Origin: JAGTVG01 sp942491935
GTDB lineage: Bacteria; Bacteroidota; Bacteroidia; Cytophagales; Cyclobacteriaceae
NCBI GenBank assembly: GCA_942491935.1
Contig: CALOCZ010000025.1
Location: forward strand, 74,408-138,407
Direction of reading: 5' to 3'
Length of the DNA stretch: 64,000 nt
Both the position numbers and the translations under genes were made by a program. Position 1 is the first letter of the stretch, and each line of letters opens with the position of its first letter. The notes beneath the pieces were generated by a model. The model was not told where the DNA came from and made no database searches. It saw only the letters and a list, made by a program, of their open reading frames with translations. Of the stretch, positions 18,547 through 28,698 are shown one piece after another.

Positions 18547-19410
18547 TTAAAATCTTAAGTTCATAAGATAATCATAGCTATCCTGGATACATTGTATTGG
18601 TTCCGGGTGTTTGTCGATTTCAACAATGTAATATTCAACACCTGCTTTTTTGCTTTTAGAAAAAATTTCCGCAAAATCAATGACGCCATATCCCGGGCAT
18701 GTGTATACCTGTTCAGGTGTATTGTCCATATCCTTAACATGGAATATTTTAAATCGGCCAGGATACTTTTTAAACAATGAAACTGGATCTCCACCACCCT
18801 TTACAGCCCAGTAGAGATCTAATTCCATATCCACACAAGTAGGGTCTGTGTTTTCAAGAATAGCCTCATACCCCCACTGATAACCATCAACAGGAACAAA
18901 TTCCTGGTCATGATTGTGATAGGCAAATCTAATACCCATTGATGTGCATTGTTGCCCCACCTTGTTAACTCTTTCAGCGGCCTTCAAAAAATCGTCAAGT
19001 GATTTTCCGGGCCCTTCGTCCAGCCAGGGCCAGTAGCAGATCATATATTTTTTACCCATATCCAGGGCATCTTCAACAAGCGTTTTCAGTTTCTCCTCAT
19101 CCATCATTCCGCTCATCGAAGTCCCACCTGCAATAGGAACCAGGTTGATTTCCTTTAGAAAAGCCTTAAAATCATCCTGTGAAGGGCCTAGATAATTCCC
19201 GATCTCAAGATATTTATATCCTATATCTGCTACTTTTTCAAAGGTTCCTCTATAATCTAGATTGATCTCATTCTTAAGAACCCCGGTGATTAATCCTAAT
19301 TCTTTAATCTGGCCTGTTGGTTTACATGAGATTAATGAGCTGCCACCCAGGGATATCAATACACTTCCCAGTGCAGTTTTTTTTATGAATTCTCTCCTTC
19401 TTTGATCCAT
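18547..19410 (-). CDS. Exported sugar phosphate isomerase/epimerase-like TIM-barrel protein
   Basis: A 287-residue protein of the xylose isomerase-like/AP endonuclease 2 TIM-barrel superfamily. The N-terminal leader contains RRREFIKKTALGSVLISLGG followed by SSLISC, so it may be a Tat-exported lipoprotein. The barrel carries metal-site segments expected of the family: YHNHDQEF (two His), DMELDLYW (Glu/Asp) and VEIDKHPEP. Family members isomerise or epimerise sugars or keto-sugars. The Gfo/Idh/MocA gene lies 131 bases upstream in the same direction; such pairs commonly act on oxidised sugar glycosides, but the actual sugar cannot be named. Confidence 0.85.
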   Translation of the reverse strand: MDQRRREFIKKTALGSVLISLGGSSLISCKPTGQIKELGLITGVLKNEINLDYRGTFEKVADIGYKYLEIGNYLGPSQDDFKAFLKEINLVPIAGGTSMSGMMDEEKLKTLVEDALDMGKKYMICYWPWLDEGPGKSLDDFLKAAERVNKVGQQCTSMGIRFAYHNHDQEFVPVDGYQWGYEAILENTDPTCVDMELDLYWAVKGGGDPVSLFKKYPGRFKIFHVKDMDNTPEQVYTCPGYGVIDFAEIFSKSKKAGVEYYIVEIDKHPEPIQCIQDSYDYLMNLRF

Positions 19411-19541
19411 TTATAAATATTTAAAATTCAATTACTCTTTGCACACTTTATCCTCTTTTTATTATCTATCCCCATTTTTGTTCTGATGATGATTATCATT
19501 ATTTAAAATGCAAGAAGATTTAATTTCCCTTCTTTCAGTAC

Positions 19542-20864
19542 TTATAACTTAGGCAATTTCCAGGGTTTTCTATAATTGGGGATAATCAATTCATTGGCCT
19601 TTACATTATTTCCAAAGTTCCCATTAGCAGGGTCCCAATCCAGTCGTGAATTTGTACGGAGAGCAATATTGGCTGTATGTGCATATCCTGCAACAAGCCT
19701 GCCCGTTTCAACATTACAATTTGGCTCTTCTCTGGTTTTTATACATTCCAGGAAATTCTGGACATGGGGTTCATGTGTTTCCCGGCCACTTTGTTTGGGT
19801 ATTGCCGGCACTTTATATTCTCCTTCTTCTAATTCAGGGAAGAGCTCATATCCGGCCCTGTCTGCCACAATTGTAGCATCATTTCCAATGAAAGCCAGGC
19901 CATATAATCTCCCGTAAGGCCCATTTTGGGTTCCAGCTGTGTGTTCCCAGTTGATGGCATAATCTTTCATTTGCCAGCTTACACTCATAGTGTCAAATGT
20001 CTCATGTGCGAAGTCTGGATATGAAAAATTACCGCCTGTTGATACCGCAGCAATCGGGAAATCTGTAATATCCTTAGCCCAAAGTGCCATGTCAATAAGA
20101 TGTACACCCCAATCGGTCATCAATCCTCCGCCATAGTCCCAGAACATTCGCCATGAACCGTGAAACCTGGAGGCATTAAAAGTTCGCTCAGGAGCAGGAC
20201 CTAGCCACATATCAAAATCTACTCCTTCAGGGACCGGGCTGTCAGGTATAATAGGACGACCAACCCCATAATTAAAGTTTGCCCATATCTGAACTTTTCT
20301 TAATTGACCTATCTTACCCGATTTTATCCGATCCATTATATCTTTCCAAAGCCTTCCACTTCTTTGTTGCTGGCCAACCTGAACGATTCTCTTATGTTTT
20401 CTGGCAGCATCTACCATAACATTACATTCCCCGATGCTATTGGCCATTGGTTTTTCAACATACACGTCCTTCCCTGCCTCGCAAGCTGCGACCGTGATCA
20501 GACAATGCCAATGATCGGGTGTGCCTACGATAACCGCATCGAGGTCCTTGTTTTCCATGAACTTTCTGAAATCTTTATATCTTTCAGGTTTCCTGCCTTG
20601 TTTCTCTTCAACTTCTCTGATCCTTCTATCCAGCACATCGTCATCAATATCACAGATAGCTCCGCATTCTACATCAGGTTGGTTTAAGGCATGATTTAAT
20701 ATGCCAAATCCCATATTTCTGGCACCTACGAGACCGACAATAATTTTATCATTAGCGGAAGTGCGATTATTTTTAGCTATCGAAAATCCTGGGACGATAC
20801 CAGTTGCTCCTGCGGCAGCGAGTTTGGATGTATTGGATAAAAATGTTCTTCGGGTGGATTTCAT
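19542..20864 (-). CDS. Tat-signal Gfo/Idh/MocA family oxidoreductase
   Basis: A 440-residue NAD(P)-dependent sugar oxidoreductase. The twin-arginine leader is RRTFLSNTSKLAAAGATGIV. The Rossmann fold starts near residue 42 (IIVGLVGARNMGFGIL), and the family's EKP motif is at residues 137-139 (DVYVEKPMANSIGE). The C-terminal alpha/beta domain includes a typical MTDWGVHLIDMALW segment. Such exported proteins carry a tightly bound NAD and oxidise or reduce sugars. Together with the isomerase-like gene downstream, this looks like a short sugar-modifying operon. The length is normal. Confidence 0.9.
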   Translation of the reverse strand: MKSTRRTFLSNTSKLAAAGATGIVPGFSIAKNNRTSANDKIIVGLVGARNMGFGILNHALNQPDVECGAICDIDDDVLDRRIREVEEKQGRKPERYKDFRKFMENKDLDAVIVGTPDHWHCLITVAACEAGKDVYVEKPMANSIGECNVMVDAARKHKRIVQVGQQQRSGRLWKDIMDRIKSGKIGQLRKVQIWANFNYGVGRPIIPDSPVPEGVDFDMWLGPAPERTFNASRFHGSWRMFWDYGGGLMTDWGVHLIDMALWAKDITDFPIAAVSTGGNFSYPDFAHETFDTMSVSWQMKDYAINWEHTAGTQNGPYGRLYGLAFIGNDATIVADRAGYELFPELEEGEYKVPAIPKQSGRETHEPHVQNFLECIKTREEPNCNVETGRLVAGYAHTANIALRTNSRLDWDPANGNFGNNVKANELIIPNYRKPWKLPKL

Positions 20865-21036
20865 ATGTATAGTTTTAAAAATAAGATCAAAAAATACTCT
20901 ATAAAAATATCAAACTCATATGGGTTTACCAAACCTGTCTTGTTAAAGAATCTGTTTGGTACAAGGTAATTATTTGGAAGATTGGATTATCTTCTATTCA
21001 TAATTCAGTTTATCAAATTGAAATCCTGAATGTTTA

Positions 21037-22830
21037 TCATTCTATGATCCTGATCCCCATTTTCTTCATTAGCTTGCTGGCATTAAAACTTTCACAAATT
21101 CCGGGTGTGAGTTTGTAATCGAAGAAAATTTCATCGCCCTGAATTGTGCTGTTAAAGCTATAATTGCTAACATTTCTCCCTTCAGTTGCTTCTTTTGCAA
21201 GGTCAATATCATGTGTTGAAATCAATCCGGAAGTGTTTTCTTCAGTTAGTTGGTGCACCAGAGATACAGCCCCCAGATGCCGGTCATGTGAATTTGTTCC
21301 TTTAAGAATTTCATCCAGGAGAAAATAGACTGGAATATTATCGGCAGTGATCTGAAGGAGCTGTTTTATACGGCTCAGCTCAGCATAAAATGAAGATATG
21401 TTTTCCTCCAGGTTATCCTGCGTCCTCATACTGCTGAAGATCTGTGTTGGAGTAAGGCTAAAAGAGCTCGCACACGCCGGACCGCCTGCCAGGGCCAAAA
21501 CCATATTTACCCCAACAGTGCGCAGAAAAGTACTTTTACCCGCCATATTTGAACCGGTGATCATGCCTATACCTCCACGGCCGTTTATTGAAAAATCATT
21601 TGATATTCTGGATTTCGCTGGGATTAATGGGTGCCCCATATTTTTTGTATTCAACTTATGTTCTCCATCTAAAATCTCAGGAAATGAGTATCCCGGATTT
21701 GCAAAAGCCATTCCGGAAAAACTTGTCAGCCCTTCGATTTCTCCCATAGCTTCAAACCAACTTTCTGTATTTTCCGGCTGATCCATTTTCCATTTTTCAG
21801 CTTGTATCGCAAATTGAAGATCTAGCAGGAATACTATATTAAATAATTGATACATTTTATTGGACCGATTATCCAGGTTCTGAAGTATTTGTTTTAAGGT
21901 GCCAATTCGCTGGGATACTTTTGGAATATTTTTAAGATATACTGATTGTAATATTTTAAGTTTTTTTGATTTAAAATCCTTCCTTTCAACTAAAATTATC
22001 AGTGCTTCCATACCTTGGAGCGATTTAATGGCTTCGGTGGTATTTTCATGAATATCCTTAACCCTTTCAAGTATGGTTAAAAGTATCACACTGTTCAAAA
22101 CAATACCCAGGAAGATCCAATGATAGCTTAGGATTGATATTATGACCAGAAAAATAATTATTGTCATTAAGACTGGACCTAGAAATCTGACGATTTTATA
22201 AAAGGTATTTCCCGCAATTACTTGTCCGGATTTCAGCCACTTCAGAAAGCCACTTATATCAGATTTGTTTTCATGATGTAGTCCTGTTGCCTGAAACTTC
22301 TGGATCCAATCTATATTTCCTGATAATTCCTTTATGCTTTCCTGTCTTAATAGTATCTCTTCATGGCTTGCCTTGGCAGATAACCAATCAGCCATTGTTT
22401 TACGACCCCAAAATGTAGTGCATCTGTTGATCAGTTGAAAAAGGGAGTTCTTACCAAAAATGTCCAGATCATTATGGTAGGGGTGTTCAGCGTTGGCAAA
22501 CTCAAGCCCCGGATCAAATCCATCTAATGAGCCCTTAGCTCTTAAAAGTTCATCGGAATTAATCCTGGAAAGAAATCTATTGTGGTTCGCAAGGTATTCT
22601 GTATTATTAAACAACTTTACCAGTATGACAAACGCCAGAATAAACAATACGGTCGATGTTATTACTCCAAATAAATTCGAATAATTCGCAGAGATAGTTA
22701 CAATTATCAGGAATGTGATAAATGTGAGCACCCGCAAGAAGGATAGGGATTTCAATTTATCTTTTGAATTCAAATATTTTGAATAATAACTATCACTTCT
22801 TGAATTGAAAAATGCCGACTTTGAATCCAT
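21037..22830 (-). CDS. Membrane-anchored MutS-family ATPase
   Basis: A 597-residue protein with the MutS core and ATPase domains but no mismatch-recognition domain I. It has hydrophobic segments near residues 32-70 (about two helices) and a second pair near residues 213-247, so it is probably bound to the inner membrane. The ATPase has a Walker A of the MutS form, GSNMAGKSTF, near residue 424, the Walker B FLLDEILKGTNSHDR and the STHDIDLA motif. The core includes the helical lever region. It is not standard mismatch-repair MutS; members are common in Bacteroidota and their role is not established. It lies 43 bases below feoB on the same strand. Confidence 0.85.
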   Translation of the reverse strand: MDSKSAFFNSRSDSYYSKYLNSKDKLKSLSFLRVLTFITFLIIVTISANYSNLFGVITSTVLFILAFVILVKLFNNTEYLANHNRFLSRINSDELLRAKGSLDGFDPGLEFANAEHPYHNDLDIFGKNSLFQLINRCTTFWGRKTMADWLSAKASHEEILLRQESIKELSGNIDWIQKFQATGLHHENKSDISGFLKWLKSGQVIAGNTFYKIVRFLGPVLMTIIIFLVIISILSYHWIFLGIVLNSVILLTILERVKDIHENTTEAIKSLQGMEALIILVERKDFKSKKLKILQSVYLKNIPKVSQRIGTLKQILQNLDNRSNKMYQLFNIVFLLDLQFAIQAEKWKMDQPENTESWFEAMGEIEGLTSFSGMAFANPGYSFPEILDGEHKLNTKNMGHPLIPAKSRISNDFSINGRGGIGMITGSNMAGKSTFLRTVGVNMVLALAGGPACASSFSLTPTQIFSSMRTQDNLEENISSFYAELSRIKQLLQITADNIPVYFLLDEILKGTNSHDRHLGAVSLVHQLTEENTSGLISTHDIDLAKEATEGRNVSNYSFNSTIQGDEIFFDYKLTPGICESFNASKLMKKMGIRIIE

Positions 22831-22873
22831 AACAGTTTAATCTTTCTAAAAGTTTTCAGCGAGGGATTAATAA

Positions 22874-24991
22874 TTATTTTAAAAGGGTATACGTAATAAA
22901 GGATGCAAAGTACGCCAGGACAGATAAATATAAGAGTTGGAGTAGTGGCCATTTCCAGGCCTTTGTTTCGCGTAATACGATGGCTAGGGTACTCATACAT
23001 TGCATTGCAAAGGCATAGAAGATAATCAAAGAAAATGCAACAGCCGTTGTATAGCGTGGCCCTCCGGTTTCTGGATTAATTTCGTTTTGCATTTTTCTAC
23101 GAATAGTAGTTTCGGCATCGGCCTGCTCAATGGAATATATTGTTGCCATAGTGCCCACGAATACTTCCCTGGCTGCAAAAGAAGTAATCAGCGCAATCCC
23201 TATCTTCCAGTCAAAACCGATAGGTTTAATAACTGGCTCAATGGCTTTTCCAAATACACCTGCATAACTGTTTTCTAATTTATACGAAGCGATTTTTGTG
23301 TTAAGTTGTTTTTCTGTCAAATTTTGGTCTGCATATTTTTCCGAGACGGTTTTTTCAGCATGTTTTATTTTGTCTGAAGGGCCGTAGCTTGCCAGCACCC
23401 ACAAAACAATTGAAATTGCCAGAATAATACGGCCTGCCTCCCAGACAAAGGTCCTGGTCTTCTCATATATTGTAATTAATACATTATTGAATCTGGGCCA
23501 TTTATACAATGGAAGTTCCATTATTAAAAAGCTCTTTCCTTTTCGAACTACAAATTGCCGGATTAAGAGAGCGGAAAGTACTGCTACCAGGAATCCCATT
23601 AGGTATAAAGCCATAAGTGTCAGGCCTTGAAGGTTAAATATACCCAATATCCTGACTTCCGGAACTGCCATAGCAATTAATATCGTAAACACCGGAAGTC
23701 GTGCGGAACAACTTATCAGGGGAATCACAAAGATGGTTATCAGGCGATCCTTCCAGTTGTCAATTGAACGTGTTGCCATAATAGCTGGAATTGCACAGGC
23801 CATACCTGAGATCAGTGGCACTATGCTTCTCCCGTTCAGGCCGAACTGCCGCATGATTTTATCCATAAGAAATACCACGCGTGCCATATATCCGGTTTCT
23901 TCCAATATGGCAATAAAGAGGAATAGAAGCATGATCTGCGGTACAAACATTAAGATGCCCCCAATACCTGGCAAAATGCCATCTGTGATCAATGAGAAAA
24001 AAGGACCATGAGGGAATTTGCTTTTTAATGTTAAACTGAGATTGCTGATAGACGTATCAATAAAATCCATCGGATATTCAGCCCATGCGAAAATGGACTG
24101 GAAAATTCCCATAAGAATGGCCATGAAGATCAAATATCCCCATATCTTATGGGTCAATATGCTATCAATCTTGTCTGTAAAACGATATTGATGTCCATCT
24201 AATTTTACCTTAAATGATCCATCAAGTAATTCATTAATAATAGAATAACGATCTATGGTCTCTTTTGCCTGTGCGGAATTAATATCAAAGGCATATTTTT
24301 CAATCAGGCTTTCAATAAGTTCCTTTTGAGCAGCTGTTAACTGATGGACATGTTTATATTGATGAATAATCAAATAGGCTTGATAATCATTTTCGAGCTT
24401 GAATTCACTTTTGATTTCTGAAATCAGCTGTGGTGCAAAATCCTTTACTTCATAAAAAGGCTTGGGTTGTGTCCCGGAAGTAATAGATGATAGTGCCTCC
24501 TTAATTTTATCCACACCCTCACCTGATCTTGCATTGATCCCAATTATGGGGACATTAATGGTTTTCTCGATTTTTTTCAGGTCAATCATAATCCCCGACC
24601 TGTCAGCTACATCCATCATATTGAGTGCCAGTATTATTGGAATGCCCATATCATGGATCTGAGTGAAAAGCAATAGATTTCTTTTCAGGTTAACCGCATC
24701 AACTATTGCAATAACAACATCGGGCTTAGTTATGGGATTCAGGTCATAAATGGTTTCAAATACTACACGTTCATCATCAGATCTTGGATATATACTGTAT
24801 GTACCGGGAAGGTCAATGATGTTGGCCTTTTTCCCTTCTTTTAAAGAACAGACTCCGGTTTTTTTATCAACCGTTATCCCGGGATAATTTCCTATTTTCT
24901 GCTTAAGGCCGGTCAGCTGATTGAACAGGGAAGTTTTCCCGGAATTGGGATTTCCAATTAAAGTAACTTTAATATATTTTTTGTTCGCCAT
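22874..24991 (-). CDS. feoB: Ferrous iron transporter B
   Basis: The main Fe(II) uptake permease of the inner membrane. The N-terminal cytosolic GTPase has G1 GNPNSGKTS (from residue 13), G2 region NYPGITVDKKTG, G3 DLPGTY and G4 NMMD. The C-terminal half has about ten membrane helices, with the Gate and FeoB_C segments typical of the family (MARVVFLMDKIMRQFGLNG). The length (705) is usual. It starts 6 bases after feoA, so the pair is translated from one transcript; FeoA probably acts as a partner. Iron limitation is the expected regulator; the Bacteroidota-type promoter upstream of feoA is listed separately. Confidence 0.96.
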   Translation of the reverse strand: MANKKYIKVTLIGNPNSGKTSLFNQLTGLKQKIGNYPGITVDKKTGVCSLKEGKKANIIDLPGTYSIYPRSDDERVVFETIYDLNPITKPDVVIAIVDAVNLKRNLLLFTQIHDMGIPIILALNMMDVADRSGIMIDLKKIEKTINVPIIGINARSGEGVDKIKEALSSITSGTQPKPFYEVKDFAPQLISEIKSEFKLENDYQAYLIIHQYKHVHQLTAAQKELIESLIEKYAFDINSAQAKETIDRYSIINELLDGSFKVKLDGHQYRFTDKIDSILTHKIWGYLIFMAILMGIFQSIFAWAEYPMDFIDTSISNLSLTLKSKFPHGPFFSLITDGILPGIGGILMFVPQIMLLFLFIAILEETGYMARVVFLMDKIMRQFGLNGRSIVPLISGMACAIPAIMATRSIDNWKDRLITIFVIPLISCSARLPVFTILIAMAVPEVRILGIFNLQGLTLMALYLMGFLVAVLSALLIRQFVVRKGKSFLIMELPLYKWPRFNNVLITIYEKTRTFVWEAGRIILAISIVLWVLASYGPSDKIKHAEKTVSEKYADQNLTEKQLNTKIASYKLENSYAGVFGKAIEPVIKPIGFDWKIGIALITSFAAREVFVGTMATIYSIEQADAETTIRRKMQNEINPETGGPRYTTAVAFSLIIFYAFAMQCMSTLAIVLRETKAWKWPLLQLLYLSVLAYFASFITYTLLK

Positions 24992-24997
24992 AAAAAA

Positions 24998-25219
24998 TTA
25001 CTGTAATAAAATCATAGCAGCTTCATCGAGGCGTATAGACACATTATAACCTGAGACCCTGATTGATATAGGATCACCTAAAGGGGCCTTGAAATTCAAT
25101 TTTATCATTGAGCCAGGGAGGAAACCCATTTCAAGCAGTTTTAAGGTTAGGGAACTGTTCTGAAATCCACTGATAACCCCGGACTCGCCCACCTTAAGAT
25201 CAGCCACTGTTTTCCCCAT
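24998..25219 (-). CDS. feoA: Ferrous iron transport protein A (SH3-like)
   Basis: A 73-residue cytosolic SH3-like protein that associates with FeoB and is needed for full Fe(II) transport. The typical core block LLEMGFLPGSMIKLNFKAPLG is preceded by KVGESGVISGF. It is the first gene of a leftward feoAB operon, with its stop 6 bases before feoB. The start ATG at 25217-25219 is close to a candidate promoter at 25253-25283. Confidence 0.94.
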   Translation of the reverse strand: MGKTVADLKVGESGVISGFQNSSLTLKLLEMGFLPGSMIKLNFKAPLGDPISIRVSGYNVSIRLDEAAMILLQ

Positions 25220-25252
25220 CCTTATGTTTATTTAGATTGATTAAAAAGAGGC

Positions 25253-25283
25253 CAAAATTACATCCAATAATAATTTAAAGCAA
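25253..25283 (-). promoter_or_regulatory. Bacteroidota-type promoter of feoAB
   Basis: On the minus strand the -7 box reads TAATTTTG (plus positions 25253-25260), a perfect match to the TAnnTTTG consensus. A TTG (-33 element, plus 25281-25283) lies 20 bases upstream. The box is about 33 bases from the feoA start. No clear Fur operator was recognised. Confidence 0.55.
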
Positions 25284-25388
25284 CTTGTGGCATTTAAACT
25301 TTATAAATAATCAATATTTACTTAATTGAAGTATATTGGTCTTTAATAATCCGGATTTTAGAGAAAAAACCATATTTTAACAACGCAA

Positions 25389-28300
25389 TTGGAATCCCTT
25401 GAATTTAAAGTATTTCGATCTTCTGCTGGTTCGGGCAAAACCTATCAATTGGCACTTGAATTCTTAAAGATCGCACTTCAGAAACCGGATTATTATAATA
25501 GGATCCTTGCTGTAACCTTCACCAATAAAGCTACCAATGAGATGAAGGCCAGGATCATCGAATTTTTATTTGATCTGGCGAATGATAAAGCCGATGAATC
25601 CCTCATAAATACTCTGACTGAATCATTGAACCTAAGCAAAATTCAGTTGATGGAAAGAGCTAAAATTACCTTAGAGATGCTTCTTCATGCATATTCAAAC
25701 TTCTCGGTGAGTACAATCGATAGTTTTTTTCAGAGGGTGATAAGCGCTTTTTCTAGAGACCTCGGTATTCAGGGCGGATATGATCTTGAGTTTGACCTGG
25801 ATAAAGTAAAGGATGCAATCACTGACCGGCTTTTTATAAAGCTTGACCAAAATCCTGAACTTAAAATGTGGTTGTTGAGGTTTGCCCTAAGTAAGATCGA
25901 ATCGAATAAATCATGGGATATAAGGAACGATATCCGGCAATTGTCCGGCCAGATCTTTTATGAGAGTTTCAGCAATCATTATAAAATATTAAGTGATAAG
26001 ATATCTGACACTTCCCAGATGTCAGACATGCTTCAGGACATAAAAGAAGAAAGAAAAAAAATCAAGTCCAATATTATAGAATATGGTCGTGATGGGCTGG
26101 AGAAGATGAAGGATTATGGACTTGAAGTATCTGATTTTCTTCAGGGGGCAAGAGGCCCGGCCGGATTTTTTTCTAAAATGGCTGATGGAACGCAGAATAT
26201 TAATTTGTCGAGTTCTTATTTAAAAAATGCATTAGATACACTGGAAGCATGGTTTTCGAAGAGCTCGAAAAAACAAGAGGTAATCACCAATGCGCTACAG
26301 GATGGTTTATTAAAACATTATAAAGAGGCATATAATTTTTATTCCATTGAGATTATTAAAGATAATACCTATAATGAAGTTCAGAAGTATTTTTTTTACA
26401 TGGGGATCTTAAAGAACCTTATTGAGGGTGTAAAGGAATATCGTATTCTTAATGACGTAGTGCTCATATCCGATCTTACCCATCTTCTAAATACAGTTAT
26501 TGGGGATAATGATGCCCCATTTATTTATGAAAAAGTTGGTAGTTTTTATAGACATTTTCTGATTGATGAGTTTCAGGACACCAGTCGTTTTCAGTGGGAT
26601 AACTTCCTGCCACTGGTATTGAATAGCCTTTCAATGGGGCATATGAATATGATTGTAGGAGATGTTAAACAGTCAATATACAGATGGCGTGGGGGTGATT
26701 GGGAGGTATTGCAAAGTCAGGTTGAACAAGATGTCAGACAGTTTCCAGTAAAAATTGAACCATTATCTAAAAACTGGAGAAGTCTGAAACATATTGTATC
26801 ATTTAACAATTCTCTATTCAAATCCATTCCCGGCATACTCACCTCTAAATTCATGGGGGAGGTAGAAAAAATATCTGAACCTGGATTAAGAGAAAGCGTC
26901 TTTAATTTCGTCGATCGATTTGATGAAGCATATTCCGATGTTCATCAGGATCTTCCAAAAGAGAAAACCTATGCTGAAAATGGATTGGTTGAGATTCAAT
27001 TTGTTCCTAATTCCGAAGATCCGGATAAAAAATCATCCTGGAGAGAGGGTGTTCTCATTAAATCAGTTGAAATTATTAAAGAATTGCAGGATAATGGATA
27101 TCAACCAAAGGATATTGCTGTTCTTGTTCGGACCAAGGAGGAGGGTAAAAAAGTAGCCAACTATTTATTGGATCAAAAAAGGAATATTGAACAGGAAAAA
27201 AGGTACAGCTTTGAAGTAATTTCCTCAGAATCCTTATTCTTGAAATCCTCCCCGGCGATTAATGTCGTAATTTATTTTATACAACTTGTCATTGATCAAA
27301 CGGATGTTATAGCTTGGGCGAACTATTATTATTGGCTTTCTCTTTTAAAATCCGGAGCAGCTAATGTTGATTTTGGTGAGATTTTCCAAAAATCAAAAGA
27401 CAGCAATTTTCAAAAAGAACTAAATTCTAAATTATTAAACATACAGGATCGAATTGATTTTGAAAGGTATAAGTCAGTGCCAATTGTTGATCTTATTGAA
27501 GAGATCATTATTTTGCTCCAATTAACTGACCACCATGAAGAAAAAGCATATTTACTTGGATTGCAAAACGTTGTGCTGGAATATCTTGTAAAAAACAACA
27601 ATGATCTGCATTCATTTATCAAGTGGTGGTTTGAGGAAGGCGAAAACAAATCTATTAAGCCCTCAATGGAACAGAATTCTATATTAATTCTTACAATACA
27701 CCAATCAAAAGGGCTTCAGTTTAAAAATGTATTAATCCCTTTTTGTAGCTGGGGAATTGACCATTCATCCAGGAATGATAACTTAATATGGGCTTCTTCC
27801 AATCTGCCGGTCCTTGATCGGATTCCGATCTATCCTTTGCGATATTCATCTCAACTTGCGGATTCCGATTTCGCCAATTCATACTTCAATGAAAAATCAC
27901 TTGCTTATATGGACAATCTTAATCTTTTATATGTTGCCCTTACACGGGCCGAAAAAGGATTGTTCGTGTTTGCAGAATTACCAAAAAAGCCTGATAATAT
28001 CCATTCTGTTGGAGATTTGATCTATTGTCTATTTAATAATAATGGATTTCGGAATCAACAAACCGATAAGCCGGATGATCTGGATCTTTCAAATTTCTGG
28101 AATGAAGAGGAAAATACTTTCAGATTAGGAAATATGACCAAACCTGGAACAGGTAAAAAACCACAGTCTTTATTCGTGTTGAATAAATTTGAAACTGGTA
28201 GTTGGTACAATATGATAAGTATCAGGCGGCAGGCAGATATCTTATCGACTGATGATATAGGGGCAACAGGTGAAAAGATAAATTACGGTATTCTTTTACA

Positions 28301-28694
28301 CCATATTTTGTCGATGATCCATAGTAAAGATCAGGTTGCTCATATTTTAGACTCCCAAGCCGGATCTGGTAATATTGGGCAGGGAGATATTGGCAAACTG
28401 TCAGGAATGCTTGAAAGACTATGGACAAATGAAAAAATAAGCAACTGGTTCTCCGGAGACTGGATAATAAAAACTGAAGTGCCAGTTCTTCCTGATAAGG
28501 GAAATATCCGGAGGATGGACCGGGTAATGATCAAGGATGATTTAGCCATAGTTGTTGATTATAAAACTGGCGAAAAAAGAAGTTCCGATATTAATCAGGT
28601 TAAAAATTATAAGAATATTTTGCGACGGATGGGATATAAAGAGATTGAAGGCTATGTTTTATATTTAAATAATGGAGAACTAGTTGAAGTATAA
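25389..28694 (+). CDS. addA: AddA/RecB-like UvrD-family helicase-nuclease
   Basis: A 1101-residue protein of the superfamily I helicase-nuclease group used in double-strand break processing. Helicase motifs are: Walker A SSAGSGKT at residues 11-18, motif II LIDEFQDTS near 393-400, GDVKQSIYRWRGGD, the motif IV segment LSKNWRS, LTIHQSKGLQ and LYVALTRAEKG. The C-terminal nuclease is the RecB fold: DRVMIKDDLAIVVDYKTG gives the catalytic Asp/Glu-x-Lys. The frame begins with TTG at 25389, since no ATG precedes the P-loop and TAG at 25359-25361 closes the frame upstream. It is followed 4 bases later by the AddB-like gene. The addA symbol is a functional analogy. Confidence 0.85.
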   Translation: MESLEFKVFRSSAGSGKTYQLALEFLKIALQKPDYYNRILAVTFTNKATNEMKARIIEFLFDLANDKADESLINTLTESLNLSKIQLMERAKITLEMLLHAYSNFSVSTIDSFFQRVISAFSRDLGIQGGYDLEFDLDKVKDAITDRLFIKLDQNPELKMWLLRFALSKIESNKSWDIRNDIRQLSGQIFYESFSNHYKILSDKISDTSQMSDMLQDIKEERKKIKSNIIEYGRDGLEKMKDYGLEVSDFLQGARGPAGFFSKMADGTQNINLSSSYLKNALDTLEAWFSKSSKKQEVITNALQDGLLKHYKEAYNFYSIEIIKDNTYNEVQKYFFYMGILKNLIEGVKEYRILNDVVLISDLTHLLNTVIGDNDAPFIYEKVGSFYRHFLIDEFQDTSRFQWDNFLPLVLNSLSMGHMNMIVGDVKQSIYRWRGGDWEVLQSQVEQDVRQFPVKIEPLSKNWRSLKHIVSFNNSLFKSIPGILTSKFMGEVEKISEPGLRESVFNFVDRFDEAYSDVHQDLPKEKTYAENGLVEIQFVPNSEDPDKKSSWREGVLIKSVEIIKELQDNGYQPKDIAVLVRTKEEGKKVANYLLDQKRNIEQEKRYSFEVISSESLFLKSSPAINVVIYFIQLVIDQTDVIAWANYYYWLSLLKSGAANVDFGEIFQKSKDSNFQKELNSKLLNIQDRIDFERYKSVPIVDLIEEIIILLQLTDHHEEKAYLLGLQNVVLEYLVKNNNDLHSFIKWWFEEGENKSIKPSMEQNSILILTIHQSKGLQFKNVLIPFCSWGIDHSSRNDNLIWASSNLPVLDRIPIYPLRYSSQLADSDFANSYFNEKSLAYMDNLNLLYVALTRAEKGLFVFAELPKKPDNIHSVGDLIYCLFNNNGFRNQQTDKPDDLDLSNFWNEEENTFRLGNMTKPGTGKKPQSLFVLNKFETGSWYNMISIRRQADILSTDDIGATGEKINYGILLHHILSMIHSKDQVAHILDSQAGSGNIGQGDIGKLSGMLERLWTNEKISNWFSGDWIIKTEVPVLPDKGNIRRMDRVMIKDDLAIVVDYKTGEKRSSDINQVKNYKNILRRMGYKEIEGYVLYLNNGELVEV

Positions 28695-28698
28695 GCAT

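Noticed and set aside
25225..25250. Possible Fur or DtxR-type operator near feoA
   Set aside because: A TTTAGATTGATTAA stretch is present but the halves are not a good palindrome and do not match a known consensus closely.
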